From contig CM044958.1 in NCBI GenBank assembly GCA_024516035.1, positions 29,357,755 through 29,421,754 of the forward strand: 64,000 nucleotides of DNA. Direction: 5' to 3'. This DNA is from Bactericera cockerelli (taxonomy: Eukaryota; Arthropoda; Insecta; Hemiptera; Triozidae). Positions 1 through 11,798 of the stretch are shown here, one piece after another; the first letter of the stretch is position 1; each line of letters starts with the position of its first letter. The position numbers and the translations under genes were made by a program. The notes beneath the pieces are model-generated. The model had not been told where the DNA came from, ran no database searches, and saw only the letters and a program-made list of their open reading frames with translations.

Positions 1-1408
1 GTAGGTAATTTGAGTTTTAACAAACAATGCGATGTAGTTTTGAAGTATCCCCTAGTAAACACCTAAACAAACTTTAAATAATAAGGCTACAAATCTAGTA
101 AAGACTTCTGCCTTTTCTGTTTATACTTACTGACTTATACATTCTCAGTTAAAAACTGTCTAAACAAACTTTCACGTATTTGGAACATGAATCTATGAAA
201 TTCATAATCGAGACTCTAAACCTTCTTTACAAATTCCCGAGCCTAGTCCTATACCAGTAGAAGTTCTACGACTAAACTAATTTACATGATAAAAAATATT
301 TTTCTTAACAAACCAAACAAAGATTTCTATTTACTAACGTTCTCGTAGACTTCATACATTTTAAAACTAGGACGGCTTAGCGCAGAGAGGAAAAAAACCA
401 TCCAAATTTTCAATATATTGGTGAGTCATTTGGTTCTCATCTGTGAAGATTAAATTTATAATCACCTATAAATATCTACAAATCTAAAATACTTCTATGA
501 TATGGACGATTGATGAACTGATGAAAGTATTTCTTCAAAATTTTCATATTTCAAGGCAGTGACCACATCATCATTTGTTCAATCCCTCCTAGAGTACAGT
601 TGTTTCATATCAATGCATTGACCCTGCAGGTTCTAAGTTTAAGAACATCGGAGGTTCAAGTCTAGGACAAACTAGAATTAGTTGAGATAGTCTCATGTCC
701 TATGCAAGAAATTAACATCACCCTAATCCTACCCAAACTCTTGACAGTTAAATCTTCTTAGGATCTCACCCGGAGTTCTCCTCAATTTAATAAAAATTAA
801 AGCTCACTTTACTTCTAAATAAAAATGATATTATGGGTCTCATAGGTTGAATGTTAGAGGTTCTCATCAAAGTGTCAAAAAAAGAATAGGTTAAGATTGT
901 TTCTCTAACACTAATTTTACCCTAACACTCTTAGTTAGCAAGGTAGTAAATGTATGTACCTACCCACAATGTGCAATTGTAAACTCTATAACATAAATAT
1001 TTTGCAATAAATCATGTATTCCCTTCTACCCCAAAGCATAACTAACTATTTAAGGGAAAAAACCATCTTTATTTCTACAAATAAACGGGTTAAACCCATG
1101 TGTAAATTATACGAAGTGTCTTTACAAAATGTCAAGCACTTCACTTTAAAAAATATTACTTAAGGAGAAGAAACCTACAACCAATGACCCACTATTAATG
1201 ACTGACACCAACAATAATCAATGCCTTTGTGTTTATCAGAAGATAATATAAGGTACTTAATCAGAGGTTAGTACAAAGAATCATCTTTTCCTTGTCCAAT
1301 GTCCAGGTATCATGGGTTTGATTAATTCTAGTGATATTTTCTTATTTGAATACAGTCTGAATCATTTTCATCATCATCACTGTGACATCTTCCACTTCGA
1401 AGGAAGCC
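1..1408. other. No gene seen
   Basis: AT-rich sequence with frequent stops in all frames. No motif, repeat structure or coding stretch is recognised. It could be intron or intergenic DNA. Confidence 0.5.
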
Positions 1409-1645
1409 TCATATCCTTTGAATTAGACTCAGCCAATGTACTCTATCTGCTGCATTTCTCTTACATTCTTCATAGTTTCTCATATCCATCCAATCCTTTA
1501 CATCTCCATCCACTTTCTTCTCTGTCTTCCACGATCTCTCTTCCCTCCAATTTTTCCTTCCAATATGTTTAATCAACTTTCCTGCAGATCCTCGTAAGAT
1601 ATGACCAGGAAATGCAAGTTTTCTTCTTTTTAATTTTTTGATCAA
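1409..1645 (-). pseudogene. LINE reverse-transcriptase C-terminal remnant
   Basis: This 78-codon minus-strand frame looks like the extreme C-terminus of a non-LTR retrotransposon ORF2, downstream of the reverse transcriptase core. Visible marks are the basic run KKLKRRKL followed by GHILR (the R-K-L-x-x-x-GH-x-x-R block of RTE/I-like LINEs), then a basic linker, then DWMDMRNYEECKRNAADR, the usual W-x-x-x-A-x-D-R tail. The family role is target-primed reverse transcription. No catalytic reverse transcriptase motif is present here and the frame breaks upstream, so it is a dead 3' fragment. The clade is uncertain, and a jockey-like source is possible. Confidence 0.55.
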
Positions 1646-2121
1646 GTCAAATGATGTTTTTCCCTTCGCAGTACTTCAACTGCTTCAACATTATTTTCTG
1701 ACATGATCCGTCCAACTAATTCTCATCATACAACGATTTTATTTTATCTTAATGTAAATAATTTTATTTGTATTTTCTTTTGTAAACTTTACTATGTACA
1801 TGTACAAGTACAAATATTTTACTGTAATCTTCTATTCTTCTTGTATTTTTGTAAACTTCATACTATTTTTTTCTATCTGTACTATCTTCTGTGTAATTAT
1901 TTGTGATAAAGCCACAACTTATGTTGTGAATGTTGATGAATAAAATCATACAAAGATAACACCAATTCTCAAAAGATGATAATCTCTTGGCAATGTATAA
2001 TTTTTAAAAGTCCAGGATTCGCACCCGTAAGATAAAATTGAATAAATGTATGTATCTAAGAGTATTCTTAGTTTGAATTCGGGTGTTTCTTTCAATAGTT
2101 CACTATGTTTATTAAATGCAG
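1646..2121. other. T-rich stretch, no gene seen
   Basis: Low-complexity T-rich sequence with an AATAAA near 1940 on the plus strand, which could be an old retroposon tail. The short ORF at 1703-1906 is an artefact of the T-rich composition. Confidence 0.4.
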
Positions 2122-2775
2122 TTTTTTACTTTCCTTATCCTATAATAAGGAAAGTATTGTATTCGTCGAAAATTTGACCTACCCAGCTTTTCACATTTCT
2201 GGACGAATCATAGCCTCAGGATACCAAAAAAGTGGTTTTCAGCCATTGGTCCGTGCGTCTGTCTGTGTGTGTGTGTGTGTGTGTGTGAACAGGATATCTC
2301 AAGAACGGTAAGAGCTAGAGACTTGAAATTCGGTATGGTAATTAATTTTATACACCAGACGAACCATGAAACTTTTGGTTGAAATCGGCCGCATTCTGCG
2401 GCCGCAGGGCCGCAAATATTGGCCGCAAGCACCGCTTCTTTGAATTGGTTAAAGATACAAAAAAAGTTAGAGAACAACATTTTCTCAGACTAAAAAAATA
2501 ATAGGGGTTCACTCTGATCATTTTTTTGATATCTTTAATTTTTTGGAAACCGGCCCCAATTTACCGGTATTGTAGGGGGACCCGATTGGACTAACTTTTT
2601 TATTATTCATCCTAGATGGGGGTTGTGACATATCAAATTAAATGATTTTGAAGTGCTGATCACGAATTTGGCATTGATTTTTAGTTATCTGTTACCGTTC
2701 AGTCACCAGTGGCGGAATTCAACTCCTTTTTGGGAGATAAGGAAAGTCGTGTGATGTTTACACCAGATTTTTTTT
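2122..2775 (+). mobile_element. Hairpin/microsatellite element, copy A
   Basis: Non-coding repeat of about 650 bp. It opens with a hairpin at 2128-2155 (arms ACTTTCCTTAT and ATAAGGAAAGT). The AAGTATTGTATTCG block follows, then TTTCTGGACG near 2200, a GTCTGT/(GT)n microsatellite at 2255-2287, and a block around 2300 with the phrase ACTTGAAATTCGGTATGG. A GC-rich part near 2388-2430 contains repeated GGCCGC. The 3' end reuses the hairpin arm (ATAAGGAAAGT at about 2737-2749) and runs into CCAG plus a T tract. A shorter copy with the same two ends lies at 11657-11798, which defines the boundaries. No protein is encoded. The architecture resembles Helentron-derived DINE/HINE elements, but the family is not proven. 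Confidence 0.6.
2263..2287. repeat. (GT)n microsatellite
   Basis: About 12 GT units inside element copy A, directly after a GTCTGT stretch. Confidence 0.95.
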
Positions 2776-3258
2776 CATCATTTTCACAAGTCGAATATAA
2801 TACAACTCTATTACAATAAAAGCTATTAAGACGAGGTTTAATTTTTGAACACCCTATGGTCCTCGCTGTGTCTCTGTTTTTATATACCTAATCCTAAGAA
2901 TAGCACATAGTAAAAGATAACGAAAATGAAGCGACATTTCCGCGTAGATAGCGAGCACGAGCCCTGGACTTGGCGTGATAGTGTGAAAACTTCCGCCCTT
3001 GTTCCGATAGTCCGGGTTGCCAATGTTCGGGCAAGGTCTCCTATTATCGCGCGGATTAAGGACCTGGCCTATTTGGTGATAACAAAAGTCAAAAAAGGGT
3101 TTCCCTCATTTTAATGAAAGGAAATATTATGATGTAAGACAATAATAATATTATTGTATTAGAGGCACAATATACTGTGGAGGATAGAGTCAATGGCACG
3201 TTCAACACACCAATTTTCGTAGATTGCTAAGGGTGAGCAACATCCAGCAAGGATAAGT

Positions 3259-3279
3259 CTTGGCGGGTGACCCGCCAAG
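3259..3279. repeat. Perfect GC-rich hairpin
   Basis: A 21-bp interrupted palindrome with 10-bp arms CTTGGCGGGT and ACCCGCCAAG around a single G. It could form a very tight hairpin or be a protein-binding dyad. No transcript context is visible. Confidence 0.8.
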
Positions 3280-6200
3280 TTCAAACGTTCTTGATGCTGG
3301 CTATTCCAGGGCTAACCAACCTAGGTAAGCTTAATGTGGGTAGGCAAAATATATGCATATATTATGTACGTATGTACAGATACATCACAGAAAATTACAC
3401 TAGTTGAATAATAAATAATTCATTGAAAAGTAGAGAAGAAGCATCGGCAACCCATTCTTCAAAAGTTACAGAGATAAAGAAAACCACCTTCCGATTTGAA
3501 ATCAACAAGAAACCTATTACCTTTTAATACTTTTTAACCTATTCCTGATTCTTGTAAATTTAAACACGGCGTCTTATTGCAAATGCATCATTAATACGGC
3601 AGCCACGTCTTTCATATATATTTTGCATCATTGGACTCATGTACGAGTTATACCTTCCATCTGAATGCAAGAACCGCAAGAGCACGTCCGGACTTTATGT
3701 AATTTGGACGTGAACAGATAATGGTTGAAAAGTTAAAAGTTTGCGAAAACAGATAGCTCTATGCTCTACACGATCCACGAACAAGGAGGCAGTTGTGGCA
3801 ACCGAGCATTAAAAATAAATTAAAATACATAAATCACGAGCAAAGATATCCGTAAGAAAAATGTTGTTCCTACTGAAGATAGACCATCTAAAGTATCTTC
3901 TGTTCAGTGTGGATCCACCCACAACAGTGAATTCAATCTATAATAAAATCTTCTATGAAATAATGGGATATCATCTCATGTGATGGGTAGGTAAGGTACT
4001 CATTAAGCTTAACAGCAGTCTGATTCTGAGGTAAATTAATACTGGGTAGTAAGTATTGGTCAGTCGCAGACACTCAATATGGAAATATCGATATTCGATA
4101 ATAGTCAGGTCAAGGATATCTATTAAGTATTTTGCCATTATATACCTATTTCCTTTAGTTCAAGTATTAGAATTAACTGTGCTTTAGTGCAACATTTGAG
4201 GTTCAAACTGAGTCCACCATTACCCAATAGAATTCCTTTTTATTAGAAAATATTAACAAAAACATTAAAGTTAAAGAAAATATTATTCAATCTAGTAGCT
4301 ATTTCAATCTAGTTCTAGGTAGATGCTGTTGTGTTTACAATTTTTGTGACGAGGGTTCCAAAACAGTACTTAAAATTCACTTCTTTAAACTAAATACATT
4401 TTATTGTATCAATATTTCTTATGGCTCATATGCCTTCTCATCACGTATTTTGTACATTTATTGTACGTACAAGTTATAGGTATGAGGAACCAACATGAAC
4501 TTTCTAGTTTGAGTTACAACTTACAAAGTTACTCAACTCTTGAAAATAAACCATTATCTAATACCTATACAGAAGTAATTAAAAAATGTACAAAGTTGGA
4601 AGTATTTTAATGACTTTACCCGGGTTGTTGGAGCCACGCCCACTAGCAACAAGTGAGGCCCCGACAATCCCAGTGTGTATGGTTCACATGGGTATTTTGA
4701 AGCCGATCTATCCAGTAACCAAAGTTTTGGATAAACCTTTATAATATGTATTCTATAACAATATGGCATATTAAAACTATTATGAGATATTTATTACCTG
4801 GATAATTTTTATTGAATTTATATTTTTGAATAATACTTGATAAGGTCGGGCTTTAGAGTAGCAACCGATGCCAAACAAAATAGGTATCTATTTATTTGAC
4901 AAAAAGTAATTACTTATGTTTAATCAGCGCAGCATGAGAATAAATGCAAAAGACGAAGATTACATAATGATGAGAATTGACCAGCAACTAAACTGATCAA
5001 GTGATCACGCTACTTGAGAAAACCATAAGAAGTACACAAAGGCATGGTGTAATACCAATGCCTTAATTATTTCAAATTTAGTCCTGTAACGAAGTACAGG
5101 TAAATGGCTAGTTAAATTATAAAATCATACAGAATATCAAGCTTTCCTTTAAAATATCTAGCTACATGAAAACTTGGAGCAAAACCAACTGCTCATTTTG
5201 TATCCGACACCTGTGATAATTTCTAATTATGATAATTTATTTATCGACACTGTGAGGTGAGAGGGGTGTCGTAAATAATTCTGATAAGTGATAACCAACA
5301 AGCGAGAGATTGTCAATTTATCTATTAAATAAAATATTCAGATCTCAGCTAGGATAGAGAAGAAGGACTATAAATTTAATTGGGATGAAACTATATCGGG
5401 ACAACTTGGCAGTTAATAAAATCAATGTGCGTCCATAGTTACCGTATCATAGGTATGAGCGGAATATTATAGCCGTGATGAAATGAAATTGATTATTTAG
5501 TGCATCAATATTTCATTCCACACACTGGCTATAGTGGCTATGGCTATGTTCCACACACGGCGAACACCATCTTGTTGATATGGTGTGAAGTTTGCCTCCT
5601 GTGAGCCATTCAAACGGACAAATGCCGTTAAGGGCCGGATAAGAAAATGTTTTTCTTCATGGAAAAAATACTGCAATTTTATCGGTTATTTATTCCACTG
5701 CTGTGTTAGTATGCAAATCTTCCATTTGAAAAGGTTTTTTTAAAATAAGATCTTAATTTTATATACTGTTCTAGACGTTCTAGTAATTCACCAACTGCTG
5801 AGGATGTGTGAACTGTGGGCAGTGGCTTCGCGAACCTTTGACATTCACAGGTCACGATCCACGGACCTCTAGGGTTCAGAGCATACTCCTCGCGCAGCGT
5901 CATGTTGGAACAATCTGTATTTCGGCATGCAATCTGATCCTGCCAGCAACGACATAGTGAACTTTATTTTCAGTTCAGCATTCAGTATCTTCCATTTAGC
6001 ATTTAGTATCTTGTAAATTCGAACACGGTCCTCGTCTCATGTCTCATTACTATCAGCGCGAATCATTTGCATTTACAATCGAATAAATAAAAGATACACA
6101 TCCATCCTATTCGTGAACTCGAATGGAACACGGCATTTTCCGTGAATTCTGAAATTCTCCCTCATTAAAGTGATAGCGTAACGATGATAAAGGTAAGTTT

Positions 6201-6829
6201 TAACGTGAACACGTAGAATAAATCACACCATTCCTCACCAATGCACACAAATGCAATGCTAACTTTCATGCCATTATAAAATTGCATGTTTAAATACTCT
6301 TGAAACAGAATGAATTCATTAGGAGAACTTCTTCAGTTCTTACGTATCTCTAAAAGAGAGAAGAGATAAATAACTAGAAATATCAAGAAGAAAAATTATG
6401 ATAATGGGATAGCAAACATCTAACTAAAACCTACATATTCATACAAAAATGGTTATAAAACCTCCGACGTTACGAAAAGAGCAAACTAGAAAAACAATGT
6501 CAATAAACATATTACCCTAAAACCAGCATATTTAGAAATTTATGTAACTACATATGTATTTCGAACAGTTGGACTAAGGGGTTTCACAGTATTCTCTTTT
6601 TATGGCACATTTTGTTCAAGTATAAGAGATCAAATTCCAAATGCTGCTTCACGTAACTTTTGTTTCTCGGAAAAAGACTGCAAGATTTTTATAACTTGAT
6701 GCTTTTAGCCCTGGCGTTGATGGGAACCGGAGAGGATAATTTTTGCACAAAATCTGAACATCGGATTGAGAAGTGCTCTAACATTCCTAGAGAAACAGCA
6801 ACAAGATTGTTGTTTGAAGAAGAAAAAAT

Positions 6830-6853
6830 AGAGAGAGAGAGAGAGAGAGAGAG
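6830..6853. repeat. (GA)n microsatellite
   Basis: Twelve GA units. They give an ORF here a spurious run of alternating Glu and Arg. Confidence 0.95.
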
Positions 6854-7656
6854 CAGCGAACCTTACCAGAACAATCTGGCTACAAGAACCTAGAAGATGA
6901 TGATACCATTAAAAATTGAAAAGAACATGCGAAAGTGTTTGGCATAAATTGTAAATAGAAAGGTAATTAAAAGTAACAACAATAAATGCAAACTCGCAGG
7001 CAGAGGAGGCGACAAAAACACAATGTGGACATTTAGATGCTGCAATTGCTGGGCATATAGGAGGAAAAAGTAAGGCAATGGTTGTTAATGGATAGGATGT
7101 CGTGATAGTCGAGTTCAGGCGGACTCAATCACGATGCATCCATGAAGGTGAGATATTTGTATCGAACCAAGACATAGAAATGCAAATCTTGAGCCTGCTC
7201 GGCCGTAGAAAATTCTACATGCCATGTTTAGTTTATGTCTCTCACCTCTGACTGGCACTGGGTTCATTAGAGACATTTACAGTTACATTTACTTTTTGAG
7301 TTCGATTCTCAATGGACATAATGGATTTTACCTAGTCGCACAAACCCACGCACATTATTCTTCACAGGGATACATAACCTCTAATGAGATCCATGCATGG
7401 TAATGTACTCCCAAAGCAAAGTTTCGTAGAGCTAATAAACATGCATTATTATTATTTGTATCGAAGAGATATTTGGAAAATCATAGACCCTAATGAAAAA
7501 TGTTTTCAACTAAATGAAAATACTCCCATCAAGGTACAGACAAGTATAAGTTTCAAGTTACCGTCAAGGTAATTTTAAACCTATAAAATTGATTCACTTT
7601 TTACAAATACTATTCCCGTACCAATTCACACACTTTCAAGTTTGCTAACTTCATGC

Positions 7657-7659
7657 TTA
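7657..7659. repeat. TTA target-site duplication, left
   Basis: Pairs with TTA at 8426-8428 and bounds the Harbinger element. Confidence 0.75.
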
Positions 7660-7859
7660 AGCTGGCCATTCACGATCCGATTTGTCATCCGACTTAGTAG
7701 GACTACTAGTTGGATAGATCGACTCCACACACGCTCCGATTTGTATCCAACTAGAAATCCAACTTCAGTTCTGTTCTAACGACTGTTGCGGCAAGTTCGA
7801 GCTGCCCGAGTTTAAAAATGTATCGAGTGCAGTCCACACAAAATATAAAAAAGAGAAAA

Positions 7860-8190
7860 ATGGCGGTATTGTGTTTGTTAGCCTCTACATCATTTGAAAA
7901 GGAAAAGAAAAAATGTTGGGTGAAAAATTTATATGTTGATCTATTGTGACACGAAGTTGCTAAGTGTTCTTGATAATGATGATTTTAAAAACTACCTCAG
8001 AATGGATAACTCCACCTTCATGCTTTTACTGGAAAAAGTTGGTCCATACATTTGCAAAGAAGATACCGTCAAGCGTGATTGTGTAACTGCTGAACAACGC
8101 CTTGTAGCTACTTTACGGTTTTTGGCCACTGGAAGGTCATATGAGGATAATAATAATAATAATGATAATAAAATAACGTGTAAAAATTAA
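7860..8190 (+). pseudogene. HARBI1-like nuclease, truncated N-terminus
   Basis: Relic of a PIF/Harbinger transposase, which in intact elements is a DDE-type nuclease acting with a Myb-like DNA-binding partner. A frame opens at ATG 7860 and carries the basic KEKKKCWVKN segment. It breaks near 7945, and the homology continues in another frame from about 7950. That part has DDFKNYLRM, then a VGPYI block, then the EQRLVATLRFLATGRSY helix typical of the family before the nuclease core. After SYE the frame runs into an AAT microsatellite and stops, so the whole DDE domain is missing. Intact relatives are roughly 350-450 residues and this relic is about 100. It cannot be catalytic. Confidence 0.8.
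8147..8172. repeat. (AAT)n microsatellite
   Basis: A run of AAT/GATAAT units sitting exactly where the nuclease homology ends inside the Harbinger element. Confidence 0.85.
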
Positions 8191-8425
8191 AAATTATTAC
8201 AAGCCGGGACCTAGCACTGACTGAGGAGTTGGATCCGACTCATCCGATTTCCCCATTCATGTTCCAACTGGAGTCTCAAGTCGGACGACTCGGAACTTCA
8301 TATCATCCAACTCTCCAACAAGATATCCAACAATCCCAACAAGACCATTCACGATCCGATTTTGTATCCAACTTCGGATGTTGGACTACTAGTCGGACTA
8401 CAAATCGGATCGTGAATGGCCAGCT

Positions 8426-8428
8426 TTA
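8426..8428. repeat. TTA target-site duplication, right
   Basis: Pairs with TTA at 7657-7659. Confidence 0.75.
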
Positions 8429-10740
8429 CCCGCTTTATAAGTTCCAGTTCGATATTGCCACCATTTAGTCGACTACTAATAGAGCATAAGTAACTGGGAC
8501 TATCTCAACGTGGCATCTTTATGGAACCAATAAACTCGTTAGCAGCTTGTTCTCTGTTCAATGGAATAACAATATATATGGGTACTAATAACATACCTGC
8601 TGGCAGTTTTGCACTGGAGGACATTATTATGTTTCCAATGTTCAATATGCAAGTGAATCGAAGTGTGTTGCAACTGTGTAACTACAATATTGCAAGAGTA
8701 ACAAAAATACTGCATCAAATTACCATTTTTAGAAGAAAAAAATATTCGAGTAAATATTTTTGTTGCATTAATGTTAAATCTTTTTTAAGATTCTTAAAAA
8801 GTGATTATTCGTCAAGAGACACTCACCAGACAACTGAAAACTTAGTACATGACACTACACAAAGTTTGGTGCCTTCCCATAGTGTTAACAAGAGCATTGC
8901 TTACAATATCGTAACACTTTCTCAGAAAAGATACAGGAGTGCGTCGTGCAATCGGCATGACTTCTGATTGGAAAACCATCCACCTGCGCTAAAGAACCGG
9001 CTGGGGTTCGCAATCCGTGCATTACTAATAAACACAAATCTATTCAGTAGTATCTGTCTCATTTTCATGCTAATGATCAGAATTCTGCTATTGTCGGGAA
9101 GAACCAAACTGGCGACAATTTACGAACCATACTGAATCTTCTTTTCTGTTAATCTTCGCCTTTGTGTGTTATTGTAGTAAAACGTTACTGATAATAAATA
9201 GCACTGCGGAAACCTCTCTAAGATTATTTCTCTGCGTTTGTCAAGTAGGTGCTCTCCCTAATAGGACTTCTCTCCGCCTCTGTACGACTCAATAGAACTT
9301 GCTAACACAGTAACGGAAAACTGTGAACAATAAAATCGTTACAGTTAGCATCACGATCCGACTGTTTTGGAATTAGGTGACTATGTTAGCCTAATCCTAC
9401 GCACAGAGCTCATGCGGGTTGCACTGAACATAATAAAATCTTGACAGAATGGTTTATGAAGTGTGAACCCTTGAAACAGTATGGTGCTGAGCACTGCAGA
9501 AACCAACTTGTAAAGGATGGGATTGAACAAATGGAAAGTTATAAGTAGAAAGGATGACCATATGGGTACCTATAAGATCTTTATTCAAACTGTCAGCCTA
9601 GAACAAGAAGCCTGGTACGACCAGATACATAAGTTTACAAAAAGGTTTGGGAATAGAAAATGGTGCCACACTGATCGAGATGGCTTTACTGAAATTGAAT
9701 TGTGATTGAGCAGATTTATGATGATCCTGCTGTCAATAGAACAGAAGTTATTACTCTCTGGGCTTGACACACCCTAGTGATTAGGTAAAGGATGAATGGC
9801 TAGGTGAGGTGTTCCTTTTTTTTTACTGCTTAGTTGTATTAAGCTGTTAAAAATGTGCCAAGGAGCTCTTCATACCACAAAGAGCCAAAACGCTTGAACC
9901 ATTTTCAATGTTACTTATTGAAAATGGTAAATATTTTTGAGAGTGTCTAATTCAGTAATTGTTCCAGACTGAGAAAAGTTACCGAGGCTCTCAATATTCA
10001 AGATTAGTACATAATTGTCTCTAATTGCTTCGACCAAAACTACTACTACTACTACTATTAGTCCACTACACCATGCTATTATACTCCAGGTTAATTACTG
10101 TCTATTTGGTCCAGGCGCCAGAAAAACAGGTTATCCTTACTGCTCGCTAGGAAGCCAATTCATCACGCAATGGGAAAAAGATCGGTGGTGCAGCTTTCAT
10201 GTTTGTATCGCAATACATGGGATACTCCAACATTTCCAACCGTCATGTCTGTAGAAAACTTCTTGTCAAAAGCGATATACAAATCGGTTTCTGATGGCAT
10301 TGCCGTCCTACCTGAGAAATATTTCATAAGAAACTATAGGTATGTTGGCTGTTAATTGGAGTAATGGTTCATGTACTAGTGAAATCAAGAAAGCAGCATG
10401 AAGTGTTAGCCGTAGAAGTACCGTGCTTCATTCTGTACCATGTAATTGCAGAGGAAAAGAACTGTCGGATATGTTAAACTGCATAATATTACGTTATCCA
10501 GGAGTAGGAATTTAAAAATAGGTAGATCTTTTTATGAATACGACACTTCCATCAGTTCAAACAAAAAATGGTAAAAACGTTTCGTGTTTTTCCTATTCAA
10601 ATTTTCATCCGATGCTTTTCTGATCGCAATCAATTCAATTATTAAAATCAGTTCATTTAAACTTCTAATTTTCCATTATTCTAGCAGTATGCTCAAGACG
10701 ATTATTATGTTGTAAAAATCTCAAATGGGAAGATAACCAT
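8429..10740. other. Stretch with one long unrecognised ORF
   Basis: The longest open frame of the window, 148 codons, is at 8521-8967 plus. It starts with MEPINSLAACSLFNG and matches no family I recognise. Composition drifts to K/S/N-rich and there is no convincing splice or promoter context, so chance is likely. A (CTA)n tract lies at 10039-10059. An open region at 10170-10355 is also unrecognised. Confidence 0.3.
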
Positions 10741-10821
10741 GTCCCGGCTGGGTTTCGAACCCGCGACCCCTGGAATCTCTGGATTCTCAGAGTGCCGCCT
10801 TTACCACCGAGCTACCGGGAC
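10741..10821 (-). tRNA. tRNA-like sequence (probable pseudogene or SINE head)
   Basis: The minus strand shows a perfect 7-bp acceptor stem, GTCCCGG with CCGGGAC. It also has a D-arm-like TAGCTCGGTGGTAAAGGC (box A) and a box B GCGGGTTCGAAACCC. The centre folds as CTCTG/CAGAG but leaves a 6-base loop, and the T stem has only three strong pairs. The segment around ACTCTGAGAATCCAG looks like tRNA-Gln with a short deletion. A functional tRNA is unlikely. It is more likely a decayed tRNA gene or the head of a tRNA-derived SINE. The Pol III A and B boxes are recognisable, so transcription is conceivable. Confidence 0.5.
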
Positions 10822-11656
10822 AGACAGGCTGACAATAAGAAAAAAACGTTTTTGATTGCAGAAAACAGTATAGGTATTAATTTATCAACAGAGTGTTAAT
10901 AACCGTGAATAATGAATCATACACATGTAACAGCCAATCGAAACAAATGATGAAGATCATGGAAACGTTTAAGTGGCGTACACAATTAGCAGTAACGACC
11001 TACAACATAGTTATTGTTAACAACATTAGTGTTGCCAGCGTAGCAATGACTCTGAACTTGAGATAATAAAGTAGTAAACGCACACAACAAAGACAACAGG
11101 ACAGACATTATCGCGAACATTGACGGACAGGACGACATTTTTCAAACACTTCGAGAACGCGCTAACGAGAACAAAGTTAATGTGATAATGTGCTGAAACT
11201 ATTTAAGAGTATTGATAATTCACAAAGAGGCAATGTAGCAACGCGAAATATAATGATACAATAATATCTCTCTAGATTAAATCCTATCCAGACTCTACTT
11301 ATGCAACATAACTAACTGATGGAATCGACAGCTGAGTACGGGGGCAACATATACGCATAGTTCCCGCATACCTTGTGCAAATTCACTCCTCATATTGCGA
11401 ATAGTTACGGAGAGAACGTAATGTCACCATAGTAAGGGCGACAACTTGTTACCCCACTAGGAGGAAAACATCAATTATTTACTATCATCGTCGTATGAAC
11501 TTGCATCCTGATTTCAATCAATTCAACTCGACTATTTTTTTATCAATGATATGTTAAAGTTAGTTGCAATGTTGATCTCGAGCAATGATCAAGTTTCTTC
11601 CACAGGATTTGTCTTATTCCTCGAAGATAGGCATCTTCTTTGTAAAATTAAATAAA
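10822..11656. other. No gene seen
   Basis: AT-rich sequence with many stops and no recognised structure. Confidence 0.4.
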
Positions 11657-11798
11657 CTGGAGTGACACCACACGAATTTCCTTATCACTCGAAAAGTAAG
11701 AACTAGCTAAAAATGAATCTCAGAGGTCTGAGTAGGTCAAATTTTCGACGAATACAATACATTCCTTATTATAGGATAAGGAAAGTAAAAAATACTTG
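11657..11798 (-). mobile_element. Miniature deletion derivative of hairpin element A
   Basis: About 142 bp on the minus strand. The first ~62 bases match 2122-2184 with a single mismatch, including the hairpin at 11759-11786. The other end (GATAAGGAAATTCGTGTGG, then CTCCAG and a T-rich run) corresponds to the 3' end of copy A at about 2736-2770. The middle, including the microsatellite, is gone. Sharing both ends while lacking the centre is the usual mark of a non-autonomous miniature, and it fixes the family boundaries. Confidence 0.7.

Larger units (their letters stand above)
2776..7656. other. Long stretch without a recognised gene
   Basis: Mostly AT-rich unique-looking DNA. A less AT-rich patch at 2926-3114 is open for 62 codons but matches nothing I know. 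The patches near 4610-4720 and 5780-5900 are moderately GC-rich with no recognised product. Only the hairpin at 3259 and the GA tract at 6830, listed separately, are structured. Confidence 0.4.
7660..8425 (+). mobile_element. Non-autonomous PIF/Harbinger element
   Basis: A 766-bp element with terminal inverted repeats of about 25 bp (AGCTGGCCATTCACGATCCG at the left, its complement at the right) and a 3-bp TTA duplication on both sides (7657-7659 and 8426-8428). TTA/TAA duplications are diagnostic of PIF/Harbinger. Inside lies a broken HARBI1-like nuclease N-terminus (7860-8190), which independently supports the superfamily. The right arm (8343-8425) is itself an imperfect palindrome of the terminal repeat, with TTGGACTACTAGTCGGACT near its centre. 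The element lacks the DDE catalytic domain and the MADF-like partner gene, so it would need a transposase in trans. Confidence 0.88.

Noticed and set aside
2208..2480. Frames with runs of Thr-His or Val-Cys
   Set aside because: Products of the (GT)n microsatellite in element A.
6660..6893. 77-codon frame with a Glu-Arg run
   Set aside because: Created by the GA microsatellite; no known motif.
8521..8967. Longest ORF in the window as a real gene
   Set aside because: No recognised domain, drifting composition and no splice or promoter support. Described only in the stretch entry.
10741..10821. Functional tRNA gene
   Set aside because: Six-base anticodon loop and weak T stem despite a perfect acceptor stem; kept as tRNA-like.
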